From positions 1 to 22,829 of the forward strand of contig JAUCBJ010003123.1 in the NCBI GenBank assembly GCA_032718475.1: a stretch of 22,829 nucleotides of DNA, in the 5' to 3' direction. Shown here in pieces: positions 1 through 10,734 of the stretch. The translations under genes were made by a program, and so were the position numbers. Source of the stretch: Nemertoderma westbladi (Eukaryota; Xenacoelomorpha; Nemertodermatida; Nemertodermatidae). The notes beneath the pieces were generated by a model that saw only the letters and a list, made by a program, of their open reading frames with translations, had not been told where the DNA came from and made no database searches. Position 1 is the stretch's first letter, and each line of letters starts with the position of its first letter.

Positions 1-210
1 CTTTACTATTAATTGCTGTATTGTTTTACCTTTGTTCATTGTTCATTATCATTGCAAGGGGTAGGCCTATCTCTTTATATACAATTTCAACTTCATACCG
101 GTAGCAGCATTAATTATGGTCTGCTAGATTATAGAATTAGTGGATTTAGTACAAAATGGTTGATTGAGAGGATTTGTTGCTATAGAAACGGGATAATTAA
201 TCACTCGAAT
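1..210 (+). promoter_or_regulatory. 5' flank / possible 5' UTR or exon edge of the Eph gene
   Basis: The Eph reading frame stays open upstream to a TAA at 10-12, but there is no in-frame ATG before 211, so this stretch is read as non-coding. It has a TATA-like stretch (TTTATATA, about 75-82) and three AG sites after T-rich runs that could act as splice or trans-splice acceptors: near 58 (ATTGCAAG), 108 (GTAGCAG) and 185 (TTGCTATAG). None can be confirmed by reading. It also carries the palindromic word GTAGGCCTAT at 61-70. Confidence 0.35.
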
Positions 211-3200
211 ATGATATTCCAATATTTTCTCGCGATTTACTTTGTCGGTTCCCTGATACCCGGTAATCAAGGCGACCGTGACGTATTGTACGACACGTTC
301 AACCAACCCTCCAAACTCCAATGGACCGCGTACTCGTCGCCCCAGGACAAGGACAACGGGGCCAGATACGGCTGGGTGGAGGTCTCCAAGTACGACGAAT
401 CTGGTCGCTCAACCTCCCGCGCTTACCAGGTCTGCGACATCACCAACGACAAGAAGGACCACTGGGTTCGAACTCGCTACATATCCCGCGAGAAAGCCAC
501 CAACATAAAGATAAACATTATATTCTCTATGATGGATTGCAGCAGTTTGCAAGCGGAAGAGGTAAAATCCGCAGTTAATAAAGTCTGCAAGGAGACTTTC
601 GATCTCTACTACTTCGAGGCCAATCCCGGAGTAATCCCTTCCGTGGATCACCCAGGATTCAAAAAGATCGCCAAAGTAGCGGGTGAGGGATTCCACGAAG
701 GGAAAAACGCGATAAACAATAAAACCTTCGAGATTTCGGATTTAACTCAGCAGGGATTCTACTTGGCCTTCCACGATGAGGGCTCCTGTACCGGGATCCA
801 GCGGCTCTACGTTTACTACAACTTCTGTCCCGCGATGACGACCAATCTGGCCGAGTTCCCGCGGACCGCCACGGACACCGGCGGATACCAAGTGGTCACC
901 ATCGTGGAGGGCCGCTGCGTGAAGCGAGCAGCGTCCGACTCGCAGCGGGCCCCCGTGGCACACTGCACCTCCAAGGGGGATTGGTACGAGTTCCAGGGCG
1001 GTCTCGAGGGCTGCGAGTGCATCCAGGGCCACGAGCCGGGCGCGGACGGAACCACCTGCAACACCTGCCCCACCGGTTTCTACAAACCCTCGTACGGGAA
1101 CACCGCCTGTCTGCGTTGCCCGCCGCACTCTGAGTCGCTCAACCCCGGCTCCACCAGCTGTAAGTGTACCCCGGGGTTCTACCGCGGCGCGCGGGATTCC
1201 GTGCCCGACGCGTGCGCCAGCCCGCCCTCGGAACCGCGCAATCTCACCGCCTCGGTGCAGCGAACCGTAGTCCTCCTCGCGTGGGAGCCCCCGGTTAACG
1301 ACGGCGGTCGCGGCGACCTCTCCTACTACGTGGAGTGTCCGCTGTGCGACCACGGCGTCCTATGGGACCCCTCGCGTACGCGGATCCTCGGTACCAACGT
1401 CACCGTGACCCATCTAACCCCCGAGACTCGCTACACCTTCCGGGTCTTCTCCGAGAACGGAGTCTCTCAGTTCGCTAAATCCACCGAGACGTTGTTCAGC
1501 GCTATCTCGGTCTCCACCGGGGAGGCTGTCAGCATCGCCAACCTCTCCGTGACTAACTTCACATCGACGTCGGTATCTTTGCGATGGTCGGCGCCTAATT
1601 ATCCAGCGGAGGAGATCCTCGGTTACATCGTGAGGGTGTTCCATCGTGACCGCCACGACGGGTACCACAGCGACCTCTCTGTGAACACGACGCACGCGGT
1701 GGTCGGGGAACTGAACCCCGAGCACGAATACACCTTCCAGGTGGGCGTCGACATCCACGGCGGCTTCGGGAAGTTCTCGGATCCGGTCTCGGCGCCCCGC
1801 TCCGGCACCGGGGGCGCCTCCGAGTCGAACCATCGGCACGACGGCGTCGCCAACATCTTCACGGCCCACACCGGGATCATCATCGGGGTGAGCGCCTCCG
1901 TGGTCGTCCTCATCGTGGTCGTCTGCATCATCCTGGTGGCGGTGATCCGTAAGACCCGCGGGTACAAACACGTGGACTCGCTGGAGGGCTTCCGGGGGAC
2001 CGAGATGAAGCTCCCGGTGCGATCCGATCGGGTCTACGTGGATCCGCACACGTACGAGGACCTCGGACAGGCCGTTCGGGAGTTCGCGAAGGAGATCGAC
2101 GTCTCCTTGGTCGCGATACACAGCGTCATCGGAGGCGGCGAGTTCGGGGACGTCTGCAAGGGACTGCTGAAGACCAACGATAAGAACCAACAGTTGAAAG
2201 CCGTCGCGATAAAAACCTTAAAAACGGGATCCTCGGATAAGAATATTAAGGATTTCCTCGCGGAGGCTTCGATAATGGGGCAGTTCAACCACTGCAACGT
2301 CATCTACCTCGAGGGCGTCGTGACTAAGTCGCAGCCGGTTATGATAATCACCGAGTTTATGGAGAACGGCGCGTTGGATCAATTCCTGAGGGGCAACGAC
2401 GGTAAGTTAACGCCGATTCAGTTGGTCGGTATGCTCAGGGGCGTCGCCTGCGGGATGGAGTACCTCTCCGATATGGGCTACATCCATAGGGATTTAGCGG
2501 CGCGGAATATCATAGTGAGCGCGAGTTTGGTCTGCAAGGTGGCCGACTTCGGGTTGTCGCGGGTGCTGGACGGGTCCTCCGGGTGTCGGGAGTACACGAC
2601 GCACGGCGGGAAGGTACCGGTGCGGTGGACCGCCCCCGAGGCGATCGCCTTCAGGAAGTTCACCTCGGCGAGCGATGTGTGGAGTTACGGGATCGTGGGA
2701 TGGGAGGCCATGAGCTTCGGGGAGCGCCCCTACTGGGACTGGAGCAACCACGACGTTATCAAGGCGGTGGACGGGGGCTACAGGCTGCCGCCCCCCATGG
2801 ATTGCCCCGACGCGATCTACACGCTCATGGTGGAGTGTTGGCACCAGGAGCGGTCGAATCGCCCGCGGTTCGCGGACATCCGTCAACGACTCGATCGGAT
2901 CATACGGAATCCCGCGATGCTCAACTACGTGGCCCAGCGTCGCTTCGATAGCGTCTCCCGCGCGCAGGAGCCCGTGTCCTTCGACTGCGTCGTTCACATA
3001 GAGGATTTCCTGCGGGTTATTAAGATGGACCGCTACCTAGACGTGTTTGAGGAGGCCGGGTGCGTGAGTCTGGACGAACTGCGGGACCTGAACGTCCAGA
3101 AACTCGTCGATATGGGGATCACCCTGATAGGCCATCAGAAGAAGATACTGTCGAACATTCAGGCGCTTCGAGCTTATTTCGAGAACTTGGAACGGGAATC

Positions 3201-3216
3201 CGAGATAGAATGCTAA
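211..3216 (+). CDS. Eph: Eph receptor tyrosine kinase, full length and intronless in this window
   Basis: Transmembrane receptor tyrosine kinase for ephrins, a family that guides cell contact, repulsion and patterning. Start chosen at ATG 211, the first in-frame ATG after the TAA at 10. It opens a hydrophobic signal peptide (MIFQYFLAIYFVGSLIPG). About 1001 residues, the usual Eph length. Domains by residue: ephrin-binding about 22-205 (YQVC, CKETFDLYYFE); cysteine-rich EGF-like about 220-335; fibronectin III about 338-430 and 435-535; transmembrane about 554-579; juxtamembrane YVDPHTYED with Tyr609 and Tyr615; kinase about 635-900; SAM about 924-990. Catalytic residues are intact: P-loop GGGEFGDV (641-648), VAIK Lys668, HRDLAARN (Asp761), DFG (Asp779), activation-loop EYTT, VPVRWTAPEA. 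The tail ends EIEC, not a typical Eph PDZ-binding end. No intron interrupts the frame, whereas the family is normally multi-exonic. Coding DNA is visibly richer in G+C than its flanks. Intact motifs argue against a decayed pseudogene. Confidence 0.95.
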   Translation: MIFQYFLAIYFVGSLIPGNQGDRDVLYDTFNQPSKLQWTAYSSPQDKDNGARYGWVEVSKYDESGRSTSRAYQVCDITNDKKDHWVRTRYISREKATNIKINIIFSMMDCSSLQAEEVKSAVNKVCKETFDLYYFEANPGVIPSVDHPGFKKIAKVAGEGFHEGKNAINNKTFEISDLTQQGFYLAFHDEGSCTGIQRLYVYYNFCPAMTTNLAEFPRTATDTGGYQVVTIVEGRCVKRAASDSQRAPVAHCTSKGDWYEFQGGLEGCECIQGHEPGADGTTCNTCPTGFYKPSYGNTACLRCPPHSESLNPGSTSCKCTPGFYRGARDSVPDACASPPSEPRNLTASVQRTVVLLAWEPPVNDGGRGDLSYYVECPLCDHGVLWDPSRTRILGTNVTVTHLTPETRYTFRVFSENGVSQFAKSTETLFSAISVSTGEAVSIANLSVTNFTSTSVSLRWSAPNYPAEEILGYIVRVFHRDRHDGYHSDLSVNTTHAVVGELNPEHEYTFQVGVDIHGGFGKFSDPVSAPRSGTGGASESNHRHDGVANIFTAHTGIIIGVSASVVVLIVVVCIILVAVIRKTRGYKHVDSLEGFRGTEMKLPVRSDRVYVDPHTYEDLGQAVREFAKEIDVSLVAIHSVIGGGEFGDVCKGLLKTNDKNQQLKAVAIKTLKTGSSDKNIKDFLAEASIMGQFNHCNVIYLEGVVTKSQPVMIITEFMENGALDQFLRGNDGKLTPIQLVGMLRGVACGMEYLSDMGYIHRDLAARNIIVSASLVCKVADFGLSRVLDGSSGCREYTTHGGKVPVRWTAPEAIAFRKFTSASDVWSYGIVGWEAMSFGERPYWDWSNHDVIKAVDGGYRLPPPMDCPDAIYTLMVECWHQERSNRPRFADIRQRLDRIIRNPAMLNYVAQRRFDSVSRAQEPVSFDCVVHIEDFLRVIKMDRYLDVFEEAGCVSLDELRDLNVQKLVDMGITLIGHQKKILSNIQALRAYFENLERESEIEC

Positions 3217-4008
3217 TGTTAATAATGTTTCTAATTGAGTTCGGAAATGAAATACAGTAATATCTATATTTTATCGTTATTATTATTATAATAGTTATGA
3301 TTTTTGAGTATATTTAGCAACTTGAATAGTTTATGGAGAATCAGTTCGTTTCCTACGAATGTTTGATATTTTGCTGAGTTTTTTGCATGTTGAACTTTTT
3401 TTTCGTTGCGCTTATTAAATTGAATCTGCAATATATTTATTTCCCAGGGTTCTATTTGTGTGTGTTGTGTATAATATGGTTGGTGCAAGTTGTATTTGTG
3501 CTTTGTAATTAATTTAACCTGTAACTGAGGGATGTTTAGTAGTTGTAGCTCTACTGTAACATATCTAGTAAGTTAGCCAGTATTAGCAGTTGTTCTCATT
3601 TACGTGCAAATGTTATAGTTTTTAGCAGTTTAGCTAGTTTGTATTTGCGTTTATTTTTTCAACAGTTTCTCTGTTTAATGTTTCTAATATTTCCCAAATT
3701 TAAATAAATGACAATATTGTCGAATTATCATGTAGGAAGAGCGAAACGTGTGTTGGATTTCTGTATATAATAATGAATATTATATGTTTAGTTAAGTAAA
3801 ACGTTTTATATTCAAACGGAAAGTCACAGTATTTACGTTTCTACGCTGTGCAATATTAATAATCTTATTATTTAGTTATATTAGATATTATTAGTAGATA
3901 GTTTATAGAAATTAGTTACTAAAATTATCTTTTGGAGTTCCGAATTCTTTTAAACTAAAAATCTAAATATTTTATTCTCTTTATTATTTACTGTAGTTCT
4001 TCTCGTGT
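3217..4008 (+). other. Eph 3' UTR and 3' flank, with AATAAA at 3703-3708
   Basis: AT-rich sequence after the TAA stop, with no coding potential. An ATTAAA lies at 3414-3419 and the first canonical AATAAA at 3703-3708, about 490 bases past the stop and a plausible polyadenylation signal. No genomic A-tract follows it, so a retroposed poly(A) tail is not visible here. The 17-bp satellite begins about 300 bases further on. Confidence 0.5.
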
Positions 4009-5996
4009 GAGTTACTATTCCGTATGAGTTACTATTCCGTATAAGTTACTATTCCGTATGAGTTACTATTCCGTATGAGTTACTATTCCGTATGAGTTAC
4101 TATTCCATATGAGTTACTATTCCGTATGAGTTACTATTCCGTATGAGTTACTATTCCGTATGAGTTACGATTCCGTATGAGTTACTATTCCGTATGAGTT
4201 ACTATTCCGTATGAGTTACTATTCCATATGAGTTACTATTCCGTATGAGTTACTATTCCGTATGAGTTACTATTCCGTATGAGTTACGATTCCGTATGAG
4301 TTACTATTCCGTATGGGTTACTATTCCGTATGAGTTACTATTCCGTATAAGTTACTATTCCGTATGAGTTACTATTCCGTATGAGTTACTATTCCATATG
4401 AGTTACTATTCCGTATGAGTTACTATTCCGTATGAGTTACTATTCCGTATGAGTTACTATTCCATATGAGTTACTATTCCGTATGAGTTACTATTCCGTA
4501 TGAGTTACTATTCCGTATGAGTTACGATTCCGTATGAGTTACTATTCCGTATGGGTTACTATTCCGTATGAGTTACTATTCCGTATAAGTTACTATTCCG
4601 TATGAGTTACTATTCCGTATGAGTTACTATTCCGTATGAGTTACTATTCCGTATGAGTTACTATTCCGTATGAGTTACTATTGCGTCTATTCCGTATGAG
4701 TTACTATTCCGTATGAGTTACTATTCCGTATGAGTTACTATTCCGTATGAGTTACTATTCCGTATGAGTTACTATTGCGTCTATTCCGTATGAGTTACTA
4801 TTCCGTATGAGTTACTATTCCGTATGAGTTACTATTCCGTATGAGTTACTATTCCGTATGAGTTACTATTCCGTATGAGTTACTATTCCGTATGAGTTAC
4901 TATTCCGTATGAGTTACTATTCCGTATGAGTTACTATTCCGTATGAGTTACTATTCCGTATGAGTTACTATTCCGTATGAGTTACTATTCCGTATGAGTT
5001 ACTATTCCATATGAGTTACTATTCCGTATGAGTTACTATTCCGTATGAGTTACTATTCCTTATGAGTTACTATTCCGTATGAGTTACTATTCCGTATGAG
5101 TTACTATTCCGTATGAGTTACTATTCCGTATGAGTTACTATTCCGTATGAGTTACTATTCCGTATGAGTTACTATTCCGTATGAGTTACTATTCCGTATG
5201 AGTTACTATTCCGTATGAGTTACTATTCCGTATGAGTTACTATTCCGTATGAGTTACTATTCCATATGAGTTACTATTCCGTATGAGTTACTATTCCGTA
5301 TGAGTTACTATTCCTTATGAGTTACTATTCCGTATGAGTTACTATTCCATATGAGTTACTATTCCGTATGAGTTACTATTCCATATGAGTTACTATTCCG
5401 TATGAGTTACTATTCCGTATGAGTTACTATTCCGTATGAGTTACTATTCCGTATGAGTTACTATTCCGTATGAGTTACTATTCCGTATAAGTTACTATTC
5501 CGTATGAGTTACTATTCCGTATGAGTTACTATTCCGTATGAGTCACTATTCCGTATGAGTTACTATTCCGTATGAGTTACTATTCCGTATGAGTTACTAT
5601 TCCGTATGAGTTACTATTCCGTATGAGTTACTATTCCATATGAGTTACTATTCCATAGGAGTTACTATTCCGTATGAGTTACTATTCCGTATGAGTTACT
5701 ATTCCGTATGAGTTACTATTCCGTATGAGTTACTATTCCGTATGAGTTACTATTCCGTATAAGTTACTATTCCGTATGAGTTACTATTCCGTATGAGTTA
5801 CTATTCCGTATGAGTCACTATTCCGTATGAGTTACTATTCCGTATGAGTTACTATTCCGTATGAGTTACTATTCCGTATGAGTTACTATTCCGTATGAGT
5901 TACTATTCCGTATGAGTTACTATTCCGTATGAGTTACTATTCCGTATGAGTTACTATTCCATATGAGTTACTATTCCGTATGAGTTACTATTCCGT
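4009..5996. repeat. 17-bp tandem satellite, about 116 monomers
   Basis: The monomer is GAGTTACTATTCCGTAT. Phase holds from the first monomer at 4009 to the last at 5982. That distance is exactly 115 x 17 plus two 9-bp insertions (GCGTCTATT at 4683-4691 and 4777-4785). Recurrent single-base variants are CCATAT, CCTTAT, AAGTTAC, GGGTTAC, GAGTTACGATT and GAGTCAC. They recur at fixed spacings: CCTTAT copies 255 bp apart (15 monomers), AAGTTAC and GAGTCAC pairs 272 bp apart (16 monomers), and an early variant string repeats at about 238 bp (14 monomers). Every frame hits stops on both strands, so it is non-coding. Confidence 0.97.
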
Positions 5997-8900
5997 TTAT
6001 AACATTCCGTTTGTTTACTTTACTCATACCATGGCTTTATATCATGGGTTGTTGTGCTATTTTACTATATTATTATATATTTATATTTATACATCGGATG
6101 GATCGATCGACATTTTCGGAAGCCGTAATTCACGAGTTTTTATCTAAGTTATGAGTTTTTGCTGAGCAGTTTTTGTAGCAAAGCAACTTACATGTTTATC
6201 CGTTAAGCTTTTATGTTGAATTTATTAATTTATTTAAATCGTCGATTTTAGGTAACAAATATTATATGTAATGGAATTCTGTTGGATCGGGTTGACTTTA
6301 TGAAAAGGTTTCACAACGGTGTGCTAATAATGTTAAAGAGTAACTCATTGTTTTTCTTGTAAAATATTTTGTCATTTTTTTCCCTTTTTTTGAAGGAATC
6401 GCATAACTTTCTTTATATTTATTCACCTAACTAGTTTATCCCATCTATCTATCTGTCTACCCCGATATCCCCCAGATCCCAACCTTTTCTTTTTTAATAT
6501 TATGTTCAATCTGTGAAGAATTCATGTATTATTTATTTACTATGAAATTATTAGCGTTTTTTGCTGAATGTTGTATTTTGTTATTTGTGAATCAGGTGCC
6601 ATTTATTACGAAACCTTATTTTATAAGACGGATTTTTTGGCGAAGTTTAGAGTTTTGCCATTTTATCTAATTTATTAGGAACTAATTATCTTTAGTTTTA
6701 GTAACCGTGGTTACAAGTTATACAACACACGATCTTTAATCATTTTGTATTTCATTCTAAAAATTTAAAATTATATATTGACTTTTTATTATAACATAAT
6801 AACTTTATGGTGAACTATATAATACTTCAATTATTAATTATTATTGCATAAAGGATTTCATTTACTTTTGTTATATGATGGTATTGTCTCGCCTAGCATG
6901 TTATATCGGTTTCATTTATACATTGTTATTATTATTATTAATATTATTGTTTAATTATTATATTAAGTTGTTTTGTTAACAATATTTGTGATTTGCCCGA
7001 GTTGTGCTACTTGCGTGCATCTAAACCTGTCATTTACGTTTTTATGTGCGTTTCAATACCATTTAGGGCGGTATTTTTCGCTTGAATAAAGTCATAATTA
7101 ATTGCCAAATAACTAACCGTACCAAAAAGAGACACTCTGGGGTTTGTTTGTGTAGTGCAAATCGGTATTGTTAATTGTGCGAGTAATTGTTGCTGTTTTT
7201 CTCTCCATAAAGTCGTACATAATATGTTTAAATATTATTATTGCCAATCAACTTTGAGCCAGGTCGTTTGAAGTTTTCGGTTATATTTACGATGTCCGAT
7301 TAAATCGCTAAGCGACTGAGTTACTGATTTTATTAGAATTTACGCGGTCCGTGTTGAATCATATTAATTGTACATTAAAGTCGTGTTGTATCAATAAGTT
7401 ATTCATGTTTATCTCGCTGGTGGTGGCGCTAATCATTATTGGGCTAATGATGGCCCGTTGACAAGTTTCTGTCAAATCTCAGATGACAGATCCGTCATAT
7501 TTACCTTGCTAGTAGTGTGTGGGGGGGGGGGGGGGGGGGGGAAGGCAACTTACTGTAATCTAAGCAAATGTGGTTTATGATGTGGCCATTAAACTATAGA
7601 GTTTGTGTTCCCATTCCACGCCAGGCAATGTATTAACGTCTTAGTAGCATCTAATTGGCGTGTCCCAGTATGTTCCATCAACCGTCCATCATGATGATGT
7701 TGGAATAGTCTCTCTACGAGCCTCCTTACCGGCCCGAAGCATGATGTCCAGGCCTCCAGCGTGGGGCTAATGTACTAGCAAGAGCCTCCTGTTACCATTC
7801 TGACATTCCATTTTCCTATCCAGCGCCACAGATTAATTGCTTCTTGGTTTTGTATTGCATCGTTATCGTGTTACCGGCAACCCTATTCCCACTGCCCGGG
7901 ATCCCAAGAGTTCAACCGATAGATAAGTTGGTTGCCATGCTAAAAGGGAAACCTTCCAAGGTGTATTTAGCCTATTATGTCGCCATCTCCACTGCAGCTA
8001 ATGTATCGTTATTGAATTAGGGGCTATCGGATTCAATATCTTAGATTGGCATCGTGTGCTATCCTCAAATGTTTCATTTGTTACGAATAAATGACAATAT
8101 TAGGGAATGTTTCCAGTGTGAATCGAGCTTTTCCCGTTATCGCCCCCAATAGAAAGGACCTGTTGTTATTCTCTCATCTTAATATCTTCTTATAATTTAA
8201 AGATATTTTCTTCGATTACATTCGTATCTTCTCTCTCACATTACCATGTACTATCTCACACATGCATCCCCAATCATATGATTATTACTCGAAACTGATT
8301 CACCGCGTCGTACAGAATTTGATTACCATTCTTTGACCGAATATAATTTGAGAGAACACCTATATTATATTATGGAAAAATTTTCTCTCACTCGCTTTGT
8401 GAAATCTGAGAAGTTATATTTAATTTAACCATAAATCTGGACCATGCGCGCTTGCGCGGCGAGGGCAATTTGTTGATTCTCCATAAAATTTATTTTTTCT
8501 GCAAAATTCTTAACCTCACATTTATTACTGTAATCTATTTATGTATTCCACCTATTTCTGTAACCTGTTCTTTTCCTAACCCCATATTTGAACATGAATA
8601 TCGCTTTTTAAATAACTGAAAAACAAATCTGATTGTTTTGGTTTTAATAAATAAAAACATATCACTCTGAAATATGTCAAGACCTACTTGTACAACAACT
8701 CTGTTTAAACTACTAATAATATTCACAATATGTTATATTCATGTAATTATTGTCGTGAACGATTGCCTTTTACGGCTAAAAATAACATCATTTATTTTCT
8801 TTATAAAATTGGTTTGGCCACGATCGATTTTTGGTTTTGTAAGAAACGATTGATGTCAAATCTCGTTGCTTCGTATCCAATTATTGAACTCTAAGCCCAT
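5997..8900. other. AT-rich intergenic DNA with a 21-nt poly-G run
   Basis: No convincing coding region on either strand. The sequence is AT-rich with scattered ATT/TTA microsatellite-like runs (for example 6925-6965). A run of 21 G lies at 7521-7541. About 7560-8000 is somewhat less AT-rich and may be old repeat debris, but no family was recognised. AATAAA words occur at about 7085 and 8086 without an attached gene. The 63-codon minus-strand frame at 8535-8726 has no recognisable motif and is treated as chance. Confidence 0.5.
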
Positions 8901-9400
8901 TTTTGTCATCTAGATAAATAAATGATAGGGTGATAGATAGCTGCTGCATGGAATGCAATGGGTTGCCTTCACCGGGGTTTGGCTTGCCTCCTGTGGAGGG
9001 AACAATGACCAGCAAACCAACTCGGATCTGACATTCTCCCTCATGCTGCTGCCTCTAGTTTCATGGCATCTAGCCTGCATCCGTGCCCTCCTTGTTGTGG
9101 AATATATAGGGTAAGGGTTTCCTAGCGTTGCCTCGTCCATTGGTTGCGCAGAGTATAGAATGATAGCCAGGGCAGAGCAGCAGCTAGGCGGCACCAATGC
9201 ATCGGTGGTTGCTTGGATGAGCAAAGGGTTTCTTCTCCCATGGCGTTTGCCGGCAGGATATATTAATGAATAATCTCATCCTGACTGCCCATCGATCTGC
9301 CTCGCTCTAATCCTGGCCAACTTACCTTCGAGCTCTCTCCCAAAGGCATACCGCACGCTTCTCTCTGTATTCACCTCGTTGCTTTGTATATATAAATATA
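8901..9400 (-). other. Less AT-rich island, possibly an unclassified repeat relic on the minus strand
   Basis: This block stands out from its AT-rich flanks. A 104-codon minus-strand frame (8910-9224) gives a protein with no motif I recognise. Just upstream on the same strand, around 9315-9335, is a textbook donor-like GAAG/GTAAGT. The block's minus-strand 3' edge is TTTATTTATC-rich (about 8915-8930), as at the tail of some retroelements. Spliced exons, a SINE/LINE relic or chance composition are all possible. No function is assigned. Confidence 0.2.
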
Positions 9401-10730
9401 ATATTCAGTATACACATACATAAGTAATTATTCATTGTGTCCAGAGGGTAGAGAAATGGGATGGCGTAAATTCCATCGGGAATAGAGAGCTAGCTACCTC
9501 GAGCGAACTAGCTACTCTTATTGTTTACCGCTATAGAGGAGTTCTCTTCTCGCAATGACAACTTTGGGCGTTGTCTCGCATTACACGCGGGATTTGCCTT
9601 CATTGTTGATCGATCGCCTTAATATTCTTAAAATAATATGTCGATGCAAATAAAATACATCTTGATATAGGTTTATATTGATGTCCCACAGTAGTGCTTC
9701 AATTCTCCTGGTACTTTATTCGTTTGATGTTAGTCTTTTAATTAAAACGTATGTGGAGGGGAGCATGTCACGTTGCACGTTACCCGAGGATAACTTTGAT
9801 GCATTTAAGTTCTAATGTAGAGGCCGAGTTCTAGGTAGGAATAATGAATCGGGGGACAGAGGGATTTTAAATGGAATGCGACAGCAGGCGAAATCTAACC
9901 AAAAGTTAACCAAATCTGGTGTTTGAATTTGTTTACACACGAGTTTCGAGTGGTACAACCTTGCAAACCTGTAGTGTGCTCGCGTATTCTTGGTGAACTC
10001 TTTTGGTTGCTCGAGTTGTAGGGTAATATAAACCTCCTTACACCAACCCCGGGTTAGCATCCATTTTTTTAATATTCCACCAGGATTTGGTAGCAGCCGA
10101 TAATTATTAACGCAAATCGTTGTTCCTTTGATGACGCTAATCTCGTCTCGGCTATTCAAAACCGAGGCGCACCTGCGATCTCTCCGGCTGAAACTCTGGC
10201 CGCATCTGTGTGCGTAACATTGTATCTATTTAGACAACAGTTTGATTATAAATAAGTTCGCAGACACTACTTGCTTTTAATAACAACCATTTTGAACCTA
10301 TTTTCTTACACAAGGATGCTTGCTATCTCAGATCGTTACGCTTTTGCGTTCTTCATGGAAATGTCATGTCAGTCAAATGTCATTATTATTGCGTCGCCTC
10401 ATACATTCCGCAGATGAATACAACGTTTATTGTTTTGATAGATAGGTTTATTTTACTATTTATCCTGCCAATCTAGAAGCCTCATCCAGCCTCTCTCCTT
10501 AACATACGGCTACGATTTTATGACTATTAATTTGCAATTTTGAATATCCCATTATTTATTAATTGGAATGGGGCGTATTCGCATTAGTATGGTGATATCG
10601 CCGAGTCAATAAAGTAACCTAGTACAGTAATAGGATAGTGAATATACTTTATTTATAGCATAATCTGCATTTATATCTCCTATTCAATAATGCATTATAT
10701 CTTGACTGACTGATGTATACAACATCTGTT
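9401..10730. other. Intergenic DNA, no gene seen
   Basis: Mixed AT-rich sequence. A 115-codon minus-strand frame (9812-10159) has no recognisable domain, no signal peptide and no coding-like neighbours, so it is taken as chance. No RNA gene or clear tandem repeat was seen. Confidence 0.45.
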
Positions 10731-10734
10731 TGGG

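Noticed and set aside
742-2190. Long minus-strand frames inside the Eph gene (742-1353, 1414-2190, 2494-2997)
   Set aside because: They are antisense shadows of a G+C-rich coding region and contain no recognisable domain.
5538-5820. TGAGTCA (AP-1 consensus) in two satellite variants near 5540 and 5812
   Set aside because: The two matches are one variant copied 272 bp away by array duplication. The common monomer has TGAGTTA, so an enhancer role is not supported.
4009-5996. CRISPR-like array
   Set aside because: The repeats are directly adjacent 17-mers with no spacers, in a metazoan setting. It is a satellite.
7521-7541. Poly-G run as a trace of another foldback copy
   Set aside because: The flanks were compared by eye with the foldback arms and no matching blocks were found, so it is left as an unexplained homopolymer.
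9812-10159. 115-codon minus-strand frame
   Set aside because: No domain, signal peptide or homologous phrase recognised; the length is possible by chance in a window of this size.
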